Of a stretch of 64,000 bases of DNA, positions 32,362 to 42,100 are shown piece by piece. Source of the DNA: an uncultured Collinsella sp. (GTDB taxonomy: Bacteria > Actinomycetota > Coriobacteriia > Coriobacteriales > Coriobacteriaceae); assembly GCA_937925715.1 (NCBI GenBank), contig CALAMG010000009.1, positions 1 through 64,000 of the forward strand. Reading direction: 5' to 3'. The stretch's first letter is position 1. Each line of letters starts with the position of its first letter. The position numbers and the translations under genes are program-made. Below the pieces are notes generated by a model. That model saw only the letters and a program-made list of their open reading frames with translations, ran no database searches and was not told the DNA's origin.

Positions 32362-34029
32362 TTAGAACAGGCCGGTGATGTTGCCGTCGTTGTCGACGTC
32401 GATGTTCTCTGCCGCGGGAACCTTGGGCAGGCCCGGCATAGTCAGGACGCTGCCAGTCAGCGCGACCACAAAGTGGGCGCCGGCAGAAACCTTGAGCTCG
32501 CGCACGGTGATGCGGAAGCCCTCGGGAGCGCCCAGGGCCTTGGCGTTGTCGCTAAAGCTGTACTGCGTCTTGGCGACACACACCGGCAGGTTGCCAAAGC
32601 CGTTCTCGCGCAGCTCGGCAAGCTGACGCTTGGCAGCCGGCGTAAAGTCGACACCATCGGCGCGGTAGACCTTGGTGGCAACGGCCTCGAGGGCATCGGC
32701 AACATCGCCGCCGTCCTCGTAGGCAAACTTGAGCTCACTCGGCTGCTCAATCAGGCGCATGACCTCATCGGCCAGCTCGAGCGCACCCTCGCCGCCCTTG
32801 GCCCAGACCTCGGAAAGTTTAACGTTAACGCCGAGCTTCTGGCACTCGGACTCGATGAGTGCAAGCTCGGCCTCGGTGTCCGTCGGGAAGCGGTTGATGG
32901 CGACCACGCAGGGCAGACCGTAGACATTCTGAATGTTGTCGACGTGGCGCAGCAGGTTGGGCATGCCGGCCTTGAGGGCCTCGAGGTTCTCGTCGTTAAG
33001 GTCGGCCTTGGCAACGCCGCCGTTGTACTTAAGCGCACGGGCGGTGGCGACAATCACGACGGCGCTGGGACGGACGCCCGTCATACGGCACTTGATGTCG
33101 AGGAACTTCTCGGCACCCAGATCGGCGCCAAAGCCCGCCTCGGTAATGGCGACATCGCCAAAGCGCATAGCCATGCGCGTAGCCATGATGGAATTGCAGC
33201 CGTGGGCGATGTTGGCGAAGGGACCGCCGTGGACAAATGCGGGCGTACCCTCGAGCGTCTGCACCAGGTTGGGCTTGAGTGCATCCTTAAGCAGCGCAGC
33301 CATGGCGCCCTGGGCCTTGAGGTCACGGGCGCGAACGGGCTCGCCGGCATAGCTGTAGCCGACGACGATCTCGCCCAAGCGCTCCTTGAGGTCGTTGATG
33401 CTCGTGGACAGGCACAGGATTGCCATGACCTCGGAGGCAACGGTGATGTCGAAGCCATCCTCGCGCGGCACGCCCTGGGCCTTGCCGCCAATGCCGTCGA
33501 TAACATGGCGCAGCTGGCGGTCGTTCATGTCGACGACACGCTTCCAGGTGATGCGCTTGACGTCGATACCGAGCTGGTTGCCTTGCTGAATATGGTTGTC
33601 GAGCATGGCAGCCAGCAGGTTGTTGGCGGCACCAATAGCATGGAAGTCACCGGTAAAGTGCAGGTTGATGTCCTCCATGGGGATGACCTGCGCCCAGCCG
33701 CCGCCGGCGGCGCCGCCCTTTACGCCAAAGACGGGGCCGAGCGAAGGCTCACGCAGGGCCACGGCGCTCTTGACACCGCGACGGCGCAGGCCATCGGCCA
33801 GACCGATGGTCGTGGTGGTCTTGCCCTCGCCCGCAGGCGTGGGGTTGATGGCGGTCACGAGGACGAGCTTGGCCTGGTGATTGGTCGGCTCGTTGAGCAG
33901 TGAATAGTCGACCTTAGCCTTGTCGAAGCCGTACGGAATCAGGTGCTTTACGTCGACGCCGGCGTTCTTAGCTACCTCGGTAATGGGCAGCGGCGTGACG
34001 GAACGTGCGATTTCGATGTCAGTAGGCAT
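32362..34029 (-). CDS. fhs: Formate-tetrahydrofolate ligase
   Basis: ATP-dependent formylation of tetrahydrofolate, the entry of formate into one-carbon metabolism. 555 residues, normal length. The P-loop is TPAGEGKTTTTIGLADGL (near residue 65), then REPSLGPVFGVKGGAAGGG, NLHFTGDFHAI and GFGADLGAEKFLDIKCR, all highly conserved in Fhs. The start at 34029 follows AAAGGA by six bases. It is monocistronic with its own terminator. With folD and fchA at 21-22.6 kb it forms the full formate-to-methylene-THF path; no THF riboswitch fits in the short leader. Confidence 0.97.
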   Translation of the reverse strand: MPTDIEIARSVTPLPITEVAKNAGVDVKHLIPYGFDKAKVDYSLLNEPTNHQAKLVLVTAINPTPAGEGKTTTTIGLADGLRRRGVKSAVALREPSLGPVFGVKGGAAGGGWAQVIPMEDINLHFTGDFHAIGAANNLLAAMLDNHIQQGNQLGIDVKRITWKRVVDMNDRQLRHVIDGIGGKAQGVPREDGFDITVASEVMAILCLSTSINDLKERLGEIVVGYSYAGEPVRARDLKAQGAMAALLKDALKPNLVQTLEGTPAFVHGGPFANIAHGCNSIMATRMAMRFGDVAITEAGFGADLGAEKFLDIKCRMTGVRPSAVVIVATARALKYNGGVAKADLNDENLEALKAGMPNLLRHVDNIQNVYGLPCVVAINRFPTDTEAELALIESECQKLGVNVKLSEVWAKGGEGALELADEVMRLIEQPSELKFAYEDGGDVADALEAVATKVYRADGVDFTPAAKRQLAELRENGFGNLPVCVAKTQYSFSDNAKALGAPEGFRITVRELKVSAGAHFVVALTGSVLTMPGLPKVPAAENIDVDNDGNITGLF

Positions 34030-34160
34030 GGGCGGTCCTTTCGTTACCGGATGAGAAAAAGACCAATCCAGCATAGCACGCGCGCGCAATGGTAAAACGC
34101 CCGCAACCGACGAACGGCGATATGTTTACCCGATACCCAGCGATAGCCAACAAACCCATC

Positions 34161-35228
34161 CTAAACGGTCGGCTCGATACCCAAGTGCTCAAAGGTGCGA
34201 AGCGTTGCCTGGCGGCCTTGGGGCGTGCGAATCATCAAGCCGCACTGCAGCAGATAGGGCTCATAAACATCCTCGAGCGTACCCGGGTCCTCGCCCACCG
34301 CGCTGGCAAGGGTCGTCAGGCCCACGGCACGGCCGGAGAACGTCTTGGCGAGCGTCTCCAAGATGCGAATATCCATCCAGTCCAGACCAAGCTCATCGAT
34401 CTCGAAAAACTCGAGCGCCTGACGGCAAATATCAAGCTCGATAGGACCGTTGCCGCGCACCTGCGCATAGTCGCGCACACGCTTGAGCAGACGGTTGGCC
34501 AAGCGCGGCGTGCCACGCGAGCGTGAGCCGATCTCGAGCGCGCTCGGATGGTCTATCGTCACGCCCAAGATGGTCGCCGAGCGCGTCACGATCTGAGCAA
34601 GCTCCTCGACCGTGTAGTAGTCCAGGCGATACGAAATGCCAAAGCGGTCGCGCAACGGGCCGGTCAGCATACCCGAACGGGTCGTTGCCGCCACCAGCGT
34701 AAACTTGGGGATATCCAGGCGAATCGAGCGAGCGGCCGGGCCTTTACCGATCACGATATCGAGCGCAAAGTCCTCCATAGCGGGATACAGGACTTCCTCG
34801 ACCGAACGGTTAAGACGGTGAATCTCGTCGATAAACAGCACGTCACCCGGCTGCAGGTTAGTCAGGATGGCTGCCAGGTCACCGGTACGCGCGATGGCCG
34901 GGCCGCTCGTCGTCTTGATCTGAGCGCCCAGCTCGTTGGCGATAACCGTGGCCAGCGTGGTCTTGCCCAGACCCGGAGGGCCCGAGAAAATCACGTGGTC
35001 GAGCGTCTCGCCACGGCTCTGCGCCGCCTCGATCAGCACGCGAAGGCTCTGCTTGATATGCTCCTGACCGCAGTAGTCGTCCAGGCGCTGGGGACGCAGG
35101 GTACGGTCGACATCGAGATCCTCGGGCGTCAGTTCCGAACCCACCATACGCTCACCGTGCGCCATGGATGCCGCCGGCGAGTTGCCGGGCGTCGCCCACA
35201 GGTCCTGAGAGTCATCGGCTTCCCACAT
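34161..35228 (-). CDS. ruvB: Holliday junction branch-migration ATPase RuvB
   Basis: The AAA+ motor that drives Holliday junction branch migration with RuvA. 355 residues. Walker A is GPPGLGKTT (near residue 82) and Walker B FIDEIHR. Sensor sequences VAATTRSGMLTGPLRDRFG and a C-terminal winged helix (GLTTLASAVGEDPGTLEDVYEPYL) are present. The start ATG at 35228 overlaps the ruvA stop by one base (TGATG), giving translational coupling. It is the last gene of the ruvC-ruvA-ruvB operon, which has a LexA-type box at its head. Confidence 0.98.
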   Translation of the reverse strand: MWEADDSQDLWATPGNSPAASMAHGERMVGSELTPEDLDVDRTLRPQRLDDYCGQEHIKQSLRVLIEAAQSRGETLDHVIFSGPPGLGKTTLATVIANELGAQIKTTSGPAIARTGDLAAILTNLQPGDVLFIDEIHRLNRSVEEVLYPAMEDFALDIVIGKGPAARSIRLDIPKFTLVAATTRSGMLTGPLRDRFGISYRLDYYTVEELAQIVTRSATILGVTIDHPSALEIGSRSRGTPRLANRLLKRVRDYAQVRGNGPIELDICRQALEFFEIDELGLDWMDIRILETLAKTFSGRAVGLTTLASAVGEDPGTLEDVYEPYLLQCGLMIRTPQGRQATLRTFEHLGIEPTV

Positions 35229-35848
35229 CACGCATCCATTCCGAGTCGCTTAAGCGCCGCGCCGAGCAGGTCCTCGACACGCATATCCTGCCCATCATAC
35301 CCGCTCAGGGCAACATCGGTCTCCTGCGGGCTAAAGCCCATGGAGAGGAGCGCCGCACGGGTATCATCGATCGCCGAGGGAACGGCGGCAGGGACCGGCA
35401 TCGCAACCTGGCCGGGAATCACGTCGACCGGAACAAAGCCCTTGTCCTTGGCAAAGGTACTCTTGAGCTCCAAGATGAGGCGCTGAGCGGTCTTTTTGCC
35501 CACACCAGGCACCTTGGCCATGCCCTTGTCATCCTCGGCCATTACCAGGGAATACAGCTGTCCCACGGTATAGGTGGAAAGCACGGCAAGCGCCAGGCGC
35601 GGACCAACGCCCGAGACGGAAACGAGCCGATCGAACATCGTGCGCTCGTCCTTGGAGGCAAAGCCAAAAAGAGTCATGGCGTCCTCGCGCACCTGCATGC
35701 GGGTATAGAGGCGAACCTCACCGCCGGGCGTAGGCAGCGTGGCGGCAGTGCTGCCCGAAATACCGAGCTCAAAGCCCACGCCCGATACATCGACGACGGC
35801 CGAGCTCATCGTGGCCTCGACAAGCGTTCCATGGAGCTGGGAGATCAT
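35228..35848 (-). CDS. ruvA: Holliday junction DNA-binding protein RuvA
   Basis: A tetrameric junction-binding partner of RuvB. 206 residues. N-terminal OB fold (MISQLHGTLVE, YTRMQVREDAMTLFGF), two helix-hairpin-helix motifs (LVSVSGVGPRLALAVLS and MAKVPGVGKKTAQRLILELK) and a C-terminal RuvB-binding domain after an Ala/Pro-rich linker (LLSMGFSPQETDVAL). Its ATG overlaps the ruvC stop by one base and its stop overlaps ruvB, so the three are translated as a coupled set. Confidence 0.98.
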   Translation of the reverse strand: MISQLHGTLVEATMSSAVVDVSGVGFELGISGSTAATLPTPGGEVRLYTRMQVREDAMTLFGFASKDERTMFDRLVSVSGVGPRLALAVLSTYTVGQLYSLVMAEDDKGMAKVPGVGKKTAQRLILELKSTFAKDKGFVPVDVIPGQVAMPVPAAVPSAIDDTRAALLSMGFSPQETDVALSGYDGQDMRVEDLLGAALKRLGMDA

Positions 35849-36369
35849 CAGTATCCGGTTCCTCTCTGTTGATAGAACTCGCCGCCGGTAAGTGCCCGGG
35901 TGCGGCTTAGGTTAACGTGACAGATGGCGCAGGCCAGCGCATCGGCGGCATGGTCTGGGTGAGGGTCGTGATCGAGCTGCGTGAGCGTGCGCACCATGTA
36001 GGCAACCTGCCGTTTATCTGCGGCACCGGTGCCCACCACGGCCTGCTTGATCTGCATGGGCGTGTATTCGCCAATCTCGAGTGCGCACTCCGAAAGCACC
36101 ACGAGCGCGGCACCGCGGGCATGCGCCGTGGGGATGGCCGAGCGGACGTTAGCACCAAAGTAGATGCTCTCGATAGCCGCGGTATCGGGACGGTAGCGTT
36201 CGACGACGCCCTTGATGTCGCGGGCGATATGCGACAGGCGCACCGCGAGCGGGCTGCCCGCGCTGGTCTCGATACAACCGTAGGCACGGCAGCGGACCTC
36301 GCCACGTCGCTCCTCGATAATCCCCCAGCCCGTATGGGCCAAACCGGGATCGATACCCAAGATAACCAA
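35848..36369 (-). CDS. ruvC: Holliday junction resolvase RuvC
   Basis: Endonuclease that cleaves Holliday junctions. 173 residues from a TTG start at 36369, the usual family length; GGGGAGG lies five to six bases upstream. Catalytic acidic residues are in ILGIDPG (Asp), AAIESIYFG (Glu) and HPDHAADALACA (Asp pair). A longer form beginning upstream would include the ribosome-binding site and is rejected. First gene of the ruv operon, with a LexA-type box 56 bases before the start. Confidence 0.95.
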   Translation of the reverse strand: MVILGIDPGLAHTGWGIIEERRGEVRCRAYGCIETSAGSPLAVRLSHIARDIKGVVERYRPDTAAIESIYFGANVRSAIPTAHARGAALVVLSECALEIGEYTPMQIKQAVVGTGAADKRQVAYMVRTLTQLDHDPHPDHAADALACAICHVNLSRTRALTGGEFYQQRGTGY

Positions 36370-36424
36370 GCCGACCTCCCCTCGCCACAAGCACAGCGCA
36401 AGACAAGGCCCCGCGCATCATTCA

Positions 36425-36438
36425 CGAACGTCTGTTCT
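36425..36438. promoter_or_regulatory. LexA/DinR-type SOS box upstream of ruvCAB
   Basis: CGAACGTCTGTTCT fits the Gram-positive and actinobacterial LexA consensus CGAAC-N4-GTTCG with one deviation at the edge. It lies 56 bases upstream of the ruvC TTG, in the promoter position, which would place Holliday junction processing under SOS control. Confidence 0.65.
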
Positions 36439-36506
36439 AGAATAACACAACGGGGCCAAGATGCTTAGTTGAAGTATCGGGGTTGGAAGCGAATCCTATC
36501 CCATAG

Positions 36507-38492
36507 TTAGTTCTGCGAGAAAAAGGGGAACTGCCTCGGATCTACTGGCGGGTGCGGCATCGGGCCACCCTGGGGACTACCTTGCGAGCCGCCCTGGCCG
36601 CCCATCATCTTGTCGATGGCGTCCTGGACCTCGCCCTCGAACTTTTTCATTCCCTCGTGCAAACGACGCTGACCGTCCTCGGAGCGCAGCTCCTCCATCT
36701 GCTCGGGCGAAATACCCAACAGCTCGCCCAGTATGCCCATCATCTCGCCGCGCATACGGTCACTCGTGTCGTCGTCGGCAAAGCGTCGCACCTCAGCGCG
36801 TGCCAGCGAATCAACCGTCATGCGCTCCTTGCCGTTGAGCCCCAGATCGGACCACGCAAGCATGTACGGCCAAGCGCGCTCGGCAAACGAACGGGCCGAG
36901 ACGATCGGCACCGTCGGCAGCATGTGACGAGCAGCCTCACCTTGGCGCACGAGCATCAACAGCAGCGAGCAGGCCTCGGGCTTGCCGGCGGCCATCGGGA
37001 TGTCGTCGAAAGGTCGATTGCGGTCTACGTGCGACTCAAGCGCACCGTCGACCTCGCCCGGCTCAAGCCCGCCAAGCAGCTGCGCCGCGCGGTCGAGCAT
37101 GTCGACCGGACCGTCAAGCGTCGAGAGCGCTTGCGCCAGCACGCGATCCATGCAATCCTCCACCGCGTTGAGCGTAACGAGCTCTTGGGGCACCACGGCC
37201 GAGGCACGATTGCGCACGCGTGCCACAAACTCGAGCGTCGACAGATACACGTCGCCAAAGGGCGCAAAGTCGCCCTGGTAGCCGCCGGACAGCGCGGGCG
37301 CCGCCAGCGCGTACTCGGTCTTGGAAAGCGGGCTCAGCGCCATGGCGCCCAGCTCGAGCGCCGTATCCTCGAGCATCAGGCCCAGCGCACGCGAACGCAG
37401 GCGTTCGGCATCGCCCGCCGACACGTCGCGGTCGAGCACGCGCGCTGCATCCGGCGCATCGCGCTCGACGGTGCGAATGTGCAAGCGCTCAGCAATTGAG
37501 CGCACGGCAGAACAGCGGGCGGCCTCGGCCTCCTCCTGCGCCGGTGTAAAGATGCGATTGCGCCCCAGCACCAGGCCAATCACATTACGCGGACCCAAGG
37601 CGTCGACGGCGAGCGCCGCCAACAGGGACGACGGCAGATCGCCCTCGAGCGCCACCACGGCACGCGACGCACCGCGAGCGCGGGCATTGTCGCGCACGGC
37701 AAGCACCAGCGCCTGCCACAGCCACTCCTCGGAGCGAAACTGGGGCAGCTCATGGTCCTCTAGGGCATCGAGCATCACACCGCGCTGAATCTCCTGAACC
37801 AGCAGGCTCTCCTCAAAGCACGGCGCCTGGGCCACCACGCGGCCGCAATCGTCGAGCACAAACGACCCGCCGGTATACACCGACTCGTCATAGGCACCGA
37901 CCGGCGCCATGCAGGCAAACCACACGCTGCGCTTGGAGGCGATCTTGCGGTAGGCACCGCTGCGAACGGCGGCAATTGCAGCGGTCTCGCGGTCGGTCAT
38001 ATCAAACGCGTTGAACTGAAAATAGGCGATGAGGTCGACGCCGGTCGGCAGCATCTCGAGCTCGCGGTCCAAGTCGAAGATCACGGCGATGCGCACGCCG
38101 TCCACGTCGAACACCGGCGGCGCCCAACGCGTGTCGTTGTTCTCGCCACGCTGCAGGGCAATGCTCGAACGCGCCGGCACCACATGACCGTCCTTGAGCA
38201 TCATGTAGTCGAGCAGCGGCTGGCCCTCAAACGAAACCGCCGCGGGCACGATGCAGATCATGTCAAGCTCCTGGATACGCTCGGCGACACCAGTCAAACC
38301 GGCAAGCACGTCGTGCTCAAAGTCAGCAGCGCCCACCAGGCCACCGGGCATGGCGCCCATAAAGAGCGGAGCCGGAACGCACAGCACGCGCGCCCCGCGC
38401 TCGTGGGCCAGACGAGCCTGGTCCTCGATGCGGCCGCAAATGCCCTCAATATCCCCAAGGCGCATATCGATCTGTGCAAGCGCGAGCTTCAT
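36507..38492 (-). CDS. NadE-like protein (nitrilase plus NAD synthetase folds), catalytic motifs lost
   Basis: 661 residues with the two-domain layout of glutamine-dependent NAD synthetase. The nitrilase-like domain (about 1-240) runs from MKLALAQIDMRLGDIEG to TGGSFVLDDCGRVVAQAP. The synthetase-like domain (about 260-560) keeps SKTEYALAAPAL and FAPFGDVYLSTLEFVARVRN. The nitrilase Glu-Lys-Cys triad is absent: the usual FPEL reads VPAP, and the usual ICEDLW reads IFDLDRE. The ATP-pyrophosphatase SGGxDS loop reads EGDLPS. A Gln/Gly/Pro tail of about 100 residues is added. It is probably a pseudoenzyme with a scaffolding or regulatory role. Annotation as active NAD synthase would be unsafe. Confidence 0.75.
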   Translation of the reverse strand: MKLALAQIDMRLGDIEGICGRIEDQARLAHERGARVLCVPAPLFMGAMPGGLVGAADFEHDVLAGLTGVAERIQELDMICIVPAAVSFEGQPLLDYMMLKDGHVVPARSSIALQRGENNDTRWAPPVFDVDGVRIAVIFDLDRELEMLPTGVDLIAYFQFNAFDMTDRETAAIAAVRSGAYRKIASKRSVWFACMAPVGAYDESVYTGGSFVLDDCGRVVAQAPCFEESLLVQEIQRGVMLDALEDHELPQFRSEEWLWQALVLAVRDNARARGASRAVVALEGDLPSSLLAALAVDALGPRNVIGLVLGRNRIFTPAQEEAEAARCSAVRSIAERLHIRTVERDAPDAARVLDRDVSAGDAERLRSRALGLMLEDTALELGAMALSPLSKTEYALAAPALSGGYQGDFAPFGDVYLSTLEFVARVRNRASAVVPQELVTLNAVEDCMDRVLAQALSTLDGPVDMLDRAAQLLGGLEPGEVDGALESHVDRNRPFDDIPMAAGKPEACSLLLMLVRQGEAARHMLPTVPIVSARSFAERAWPYMLAWSDLGLNGKERMTVDSLARAEVRRFADDDTSDRMRGEMMGILGELLGISPEQMEELRSEDGQRRLHEGMKKFEGEVQDAIDKMMGGQGGSQGSPQGGPMPHPPVDPRQFPFFSQN

Positions 38493-38529
38493 GGCTCAGC
38501 CCTTTCCGTCGTAAACCATCGAAATCGTA

Positions 38530-38564
38530 GTAAAAGCGCCGGCCGCATAATGCAGCCGGCGCTT
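38530..38564 (-). terminator. Rho-independent terminator
   Basis: On the minus strand AAGCGCCGGC pairs with GCCGGCGCTT (arms 38534-38543 and 38555-38564), ending in TTTTA. It ends the superoxide reductase gene and lies just before the NadE-like gene. Confidence 0.88.
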
Positions 38565-38609
38565 GCATGTGCATATGCTAGCTATGATACCCCGAGCGGG
38601 GGCGCGCTC

Positions 38610-38972
38610 CTAGAATGTCGCGGACCACAGCCCGTGCAGGTTGCAGTAGGCATAGACGGTACCGGTCTTGGAGCCGCCCGCGAAAAACGTCGCGGGTTTC
38701 ATGCCGGGCTCAAGGTAATGGACCTCTAAGCGGCCCTCGGCCTCAAGCGCGATCCACTCAATGTAGTGCTCGGGCAGGCTGGGGTGCTCGACCGAGCCAA
38801 CGCGTGCGCGAATCACGTGACCGTCGCGCTCGGTCTCGACAACAGGCACGTGCTTCTCGTGCGCCGCGTCCTCAGTGTTTGCAGTCAGTTCCGTGCAACC
38901 GGCAGGGGTCGCAACGCCGTCGCCAAGGGCAGCGATGAGCTTGCCGTCAGGGTCCTTAAAGAATTTCGCCAT
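38610..38972 (-). CDS. Superoxide reductase (desulfoferrodoxin family, centre I lost)
   Basis: Reduces superoxide to peroxide without making oxygen, typical of anaerobes. 120 residues. The catalytic iron centre II ligands are present: EKHVP, VEHPSLPEHYIEWI (histidines) and YCNLHGLW (Cys and His). The N-terminal domain, which in desulfoferrodoxin binds a second iron through four cysteines, is retained in outline (MAKFFKDPDGKLIAALGDG...PAGCTEL) but has only one cysteine. It should thus work as a one-iron enzyme. AAGGAG six bases before the ATG fixes the start. Single gene with its own terminator. Confidence 0.93.
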   Translation of the reverse strand: MAKFFKDPDGKLIAALGDGVATPAGCTELTANTEDAAHEKHVPVVETERDGHVIRARVGSVEHPSLPEHYIEWIALEAEGRLEVHYLEPGMKPATFFAGGSKTGTVYAYCNLHGLWSATF

Positions 38973-39137
38973 GATGTTCTCCTTTGCTGATGTGCCAATG
39001 TTCTTGATGGTTCTTATGCCCAAAGGCAGACAAACCATCCACGGCATTGCAAATGAACACATAACGGATCAGGCAAGCGGTCGGGCCAAAATGCGTCGAC
39101 CGTCCTGCCCATTCCAGCAGTCCCACCCCGCGCGCGG

Positions 39138-42100
39138 CTAGCGCCCGTCGCCGCCGAGCAGCGCCAGAACATCCTCGCGCGTGAACAGTGCCGACGAGAT
39201 GCCGTCGCCGCCGAGCACGCTGTTGACCAGGTCGCGCTTGGACTCCTGCATCTGCATAATGCGTTCCTCAATCGTGTCCTTGGCGATGAGCTTGTACACG
39301 GTCACGGTATGTTGCTGGCCAATACGATGCGCACGGTCGGTCGCTTGGTCCTGCGCCGCCACGTTCCACCACGGGTCGTAGTGGATGACCACGTCGGCCG
39401 CCGTCAGGTTAAGGCCCACACCGCCCGCCTTGAGCGAGATCAAAAAGACCGGCACCTCGCCCGCCTGGAACTGTGCGACCATCTTGGCGCGGCTCTCTTT
39501 AGACGATGCGCCCGTGAGCTTGAGGAAGGCGATATCCTCCTTGGCCAGGCGCTTGCCAATGATATCGAGCATGCCCGTAAACTGGCTGAACAACAGGATG
39601 CGATGACCACCGTCGAGTGCGCCGTGCACGAGCTCCATGCACGTATCGAGTTTGGCGCTCCCCGCCTTGTAATCCTCGTAGTGTAGACGCGGGTCGCAGC
39701 AGATCTGGCGCAGCTTGGTGAGCTCGGCGAGTACCTTGAGCTTGTCTTTCTTAAACTCGGATGCCTCGCGGTGCTGCACTTGCTGGGCAATGCGGTCCTG
39801 GTTTGCCAGGTAAAGCTTGCGCTGCTCACCGGCGAGCTGAGCCACGACAGTGTCCTCGATCTTTTCGGGCAGATCGGCCACCACGTCTTCCTTGACACGG
39901 CGCAGCACAAACGGCGACACGAGTGCCTGCAGGCGAGCGGCGCTGTCGCCCTCGGAGTGCTCGACCGGACTTTCGAAGCGCTTTGCAAACGATTCACGCG
40001 TGCCCAGCAGGCCCGGCATCAAAAAGTCGAAGATGCTCCAGAGCTCGGATAGGCGGTTTTCGATGGGCGTGCCCGTCAGAGCAAAGCGCACGCCGGCAGG
40101 CAGGCGCTTGGCGGCGCGCGCCACCTGGGTGAGCGGGTTTTTAATGTACTGGGCCTCATCGAGCACCACACGGGCAAAGTTCTGCTCGACGTACTCGTCG
40201 ATATCGCGCCGCATAAGGTCATACGACGTCACGACCACGTTATGCTCAGCCACGCCGGCAATCTGCACACGGCGCTGCGCCTTGGCGCCCACGATTGCGC
40301 AAACATCGAGCGAGGGCGCAAAGCGCTCCAGCTCGGCAGTCCAGTTGTACACGAGCGAGGCCGGGCATACCACGAGCGTGGGCTTGATGTCCCCCGCCTC
40401 CACGCGCGCCAGGACATGCGCGATCATCTGGAGTGTTTTGCCCAGGCCCATGTCGTCGGCCAAGATGCCACCAAGGCCCAGGTGTTCGAGCGAGCCGAGC
40501 CACTGGTATCCGTCGACCTGGTAGCCACGCAGCGTGGCCTTGAGCGAGGCAGGTACCGTAAAGTCCATCTTGCCGAGCGTGTCCAGACGCTCGACGGTAC
40601 GGCGGAACGCAGCGTCGCGATCGGCCTCGAGCGCGGGCGTGCGCGCGAGCATGCTATCGACGAACAGGGTGCTCGATGCGGGAAGCGACACGCCGTCGAG
40701 CAGGTCGACGGCATCGACGCCCAGGTCCTCGGCGAGGCCAAACGCGGCTCGAGCGCCCTCGTCCAGGCGAATGATGTCGCCGGACGTAAGACGCGCAAAC
40801 GTCTGGTGACGCTTGTAGGAGTCGAGGTAGATGGCAAGGTCCGCGGCCGAAAGCCCGCTCGCGCCCAGCTCGACATCGAGCAGATTGCTCTTGACGGTTG
40901 CACGCACCGAAAGTTTGGGCGCAGGGCGGACCGAGACCTGGCGCAGGCGGTCGCTGAGCATGACCTCACCCAGCTCGGACAGGGCGGACAGGCCCTCGGT
41001 CAGCAGGCAGAACAAGCTCTCGTCATCGCGCTCCTCAAACGCCAGACCGCCCTCGTAGAAATCGAAGTACAGGGCCGCCGTGTCCATAACACGAAACTCT
41101 GCCACCTCGTCGCGGGGCGGCACGCCCGGGCGCTGCTCTTCGAAGAGACTGCCCGGAGCGCCCAGACTAAAGAGGTCTGCCGACCAGTCGCCGTAGGTAA
41201 CCGTAATTTTGCAGGTCACGAGCCCATCGTCGACGCCGATTGCCATAGCAAAGCTCGGCTCGGGCGCCACGGTATCGAGCGCAGCGGGCGCGGTAAGGTC
41301 GGTATAGTCGCGCAAAATGGGCAGAGCCATACGACAGAACTCCCCCACCTGGTCGGCAGCGATATGGACTGGCGTGCGACAGGGCAGCAAGCGCGATAGG
41401 AACGGCGCCGCATGCTGGGCAAACGCTACATCGGTGCGGCGCGCACGGCGGGTGTCGACCAGATAAGCTACGTCGCCCGAAGCAAAGCAGTATGCATCGG
41501 CCGGCAGGCGCAGATCGTAGCTACCACCAGCCGCCGGCGCGATTTTGGCGGCAAGGAGCGGTGGGCGCTTAGCGGACGCCTCGTCCTCCCCTTCCGGAGG
41601 CATCTCAACCGCCACGTCATAGGTGCGATGCGTCGTCGTCCCCCGCGACCAAGCGGGCTCAAAGGAGATGGTCTGGCCGCGCAGCAGGTCCAGCACATAT
41701 ACGATGCTATGCTCGGACAGCGGCAACTGACGCTCGGCGACAAAACCGCTGCGGGCAAAGTCGTACGACGCCGAACGCGAGCTTGTGATGTCATCGAGAT
41801 AGGCAACTGTCGTCACAACAAGGTTGAGCAGCTTTGTCGACACGTCTTCGAAGGCTTCGGGCGTATGGACAAACGTGAGCTTCTTGCCGTACGAGAAGGT
41901 GCCGCCGCGCACGTAGGCATCGGCCATGCCGTCGATGTCCTTGACCACGTAGGAGACCGATCCACAACGAATGCGAAGCTCGAGCGCCCAGCTAAAGCGG
42001 TCGGCAAACAGCGGATTGTAGTACGGCACCAGCGAGGGCTCCAACACCGCCTTGGGGGCATCGGGATCCACACTGCTGGCGAGCTTGCGGCGCATGCTCG

